From: CAZJPS01 sp964548055
GTDB taxonomy: Bacteria > Patescibacteriota > Gracilibacteria > Peribacterales > Peribacteraceae
Direction of reading: 5' to 3'
DNA: 14,368 nt
NCBI GenBank assembly: GCA_964548055.1
Contig: CAZJPS010000027.1
Coordinates: forward strand, 1-14,368
The translations under genes were made by a program, and so were the position numbers. The notes beneath the pieces were generated by a model. The model searched no databases and was not told the origin of the DNA. It saw only the letters and a list, made by a program, of their open reading frames with translations. Each line of letters opens with the position of its first letter. The stretch's first letter is position 1. Shown in pieces: positions 13,924 through 14,368 of the stretch.

Positions 13924-13968
13924 CGGAAAGCTGCAGCCTTTAGAGTGTAAAGAATCTGCAGCTTTCCG
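13924..13968 (-). terminator. Strong hairpin terminator between substrate and sortase genes
   Basis: A perfect 13-bp inverted repeat, CGGAAAGCTGCAG (13924-13936) and CTGCAGCTTTCCG (13956-13968), contains a nested 5-bp stem CTTTA/TAAAG. On minus it is followed by GTTGTTTTTC. It should end the substrate transcript about 30 nt before the sortase start, so the sortase needs its own promoter or partial read-through. Confidence 0.75.
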
Positions 13969-13982
13969 TATGTAGAGAAGTG

Positions 13983-14368
13983 TCAAAACCCAAGTGGTTT
14001 GGATTTTTGGAAGGCAGAACTCGCAATAAGACCTGTAAGAAGAAATATTTCAGCGAGAGGAAGATCTGCTTTTCCTGCAGAAGGCATTCCAGTAGGAATA
14101 ATTGGTCCACCCTGTGAAGGTGGAGCTATATCCACCATGGGAGGAGTGCTACCCCCTGAAGATGGCTCATCAGCATCACCAGGTGTTGCACTGCCCCCGC
14201 CTGCACTTCCTCCACCGCCGCCACTACCACGATGGCCGCCACTTCCCCCACCTCCACCTCCACCGCCTCCACCGCCTGTATTAGTTTCTCCTCCAACTTG
14301 GGGAGGAGCATCTGACGAAGAAGCACTACTTTGTGTTGAACTACTTGAACTGGAAGATCCGCAATTAC
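13983..14368 (-). CDS. Gly/Ser-rich surface protein with C-terminal sorting-like signal (5' partial)
   Basis: The frame is open to the window edge; 127 C-terminal residues are visible, ending at TGA 13983-13985. The visible part starts with a polyserine stretch after an NCG, then a polyglycine region (11 Gly in a row, then GGS/GSG units), then a Pro/Ser/Asp spacer. The end is MPSAG, KAD, a hydrophobic stretch LPLAEIFLLTGLIASSAF and a basic tail QKSKPLGF. This is the layout of an LPxTG-type cell-wall sorting signal with MPSAG as the pentapeptide. It lies next to a sortase on the same strand. The sorting signal is inference; LPLAE just after it is a less likely alternative motif. The N-terminal functional domain is outside the window. 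Confidence 0.75.
   Translation of the reverse strand, partial: NCGSSSSSSSTQSSASSSDAPPQVGGETNTGGGGGGGGGGGSGGHRGSGGGGGSAGGGSATPGDADEPSSGGSTPPMVDIAPPSQGGPIIPTGMPSAGKADLPLAEIFLLTGLIASSAFQKSKPLGF

Noticed and set aside
14040..14062. LPLAE as the sortase recognition motif
   Set aside because: It sits at the edge of the hydrophobic stretch and lacks the Thr/Ala-Gly pair; MPSAG a few residues upstream fits the LPxTG layout better.
14126..14326. Minus-strand frame rich in Val/Glu/Ala at the right edge
   Set aside because: It is another frame of the Gly-rich region; the frame ending at 13983 has the polyserine and sorting-signal features seen in neighbours.

Overview
The window looks like a chromosomal stretch of a Patescibacteria (CPR) bacterium, possibly of the Peregrinibacteria/Peribacteria type. 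The signs are many small secreted proteins with long polyserine linkers, a sortase with a non-canonical sorting signal, SLH and CAP surface proteins, and few Shine-Dalgarno sites. TGA is used as an ordinary stop (for example at the ends of the cupredoxin and CAP genes), which argues against the UGA=Gly lineages Gracilibacteria and Absconditabacteria. The taxonomic placement is inference; there is no marker gene here to settle it. I see no rRNA, tRNA, CRISPR or insertion sequence.

Layout. Bases 1-1089 hold the 3' part of an unusual sigma-70-like factor. It converges on 1196-1867 (minus), a secreted Met/His-rich protein with a YckD/DUF2680-like segment. Next come a translationally coupled histidine kinase (1965-3134) and OmpR-type response regulator (3134-3796), both minus, and, divergent from them, a CuA-type cupredoxin lipoprotein (3959-4471, plus). 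A polysaccharide deacetylase follows (4557-5450), apparently with a frameshifted acidic/serine tail up to 5535, then an unrecognised minus-strand protein (5532-5942). After a repeat-bearing intergenic region come a Met-rich coiled-coil secreted protein (6184-7059), queA (7108-8151, minus) and a membrane-anchored M23 peptidase (8263-9294). The right third is a minus-strand run of envelope genes: an RTX-repeat protein, an SLH protein, a CAP-domain protein, a sortase and the 3' end of a likely sortase substrate.

Most interesting part. Three promoters around the two-component system share one geometry: two TTAA-containing half-sites 11 bp apart, then exactly 11 bp, then a -10 hexamer. They drive the response regulator/kinase pair, the Met/His-rich DUF2680-like protein and the CuA-type cupredoxin. 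I read this as a compact, self-regulated envelope-stress or metal (perhaps copper) response module. The regulon architecture is visible in the bases; the copper signal is inference from the metal-ligand-rich products.

The envelope genes fit together: a deacetylase and an M23 peptidase could act on the wall, SLH and sortase offer two routes of surface attachment, and RTX, CAP and Gly-rich proteins are candidate displayed or secreted cargo. Polyserine linkers recur in many of these exported proteins.
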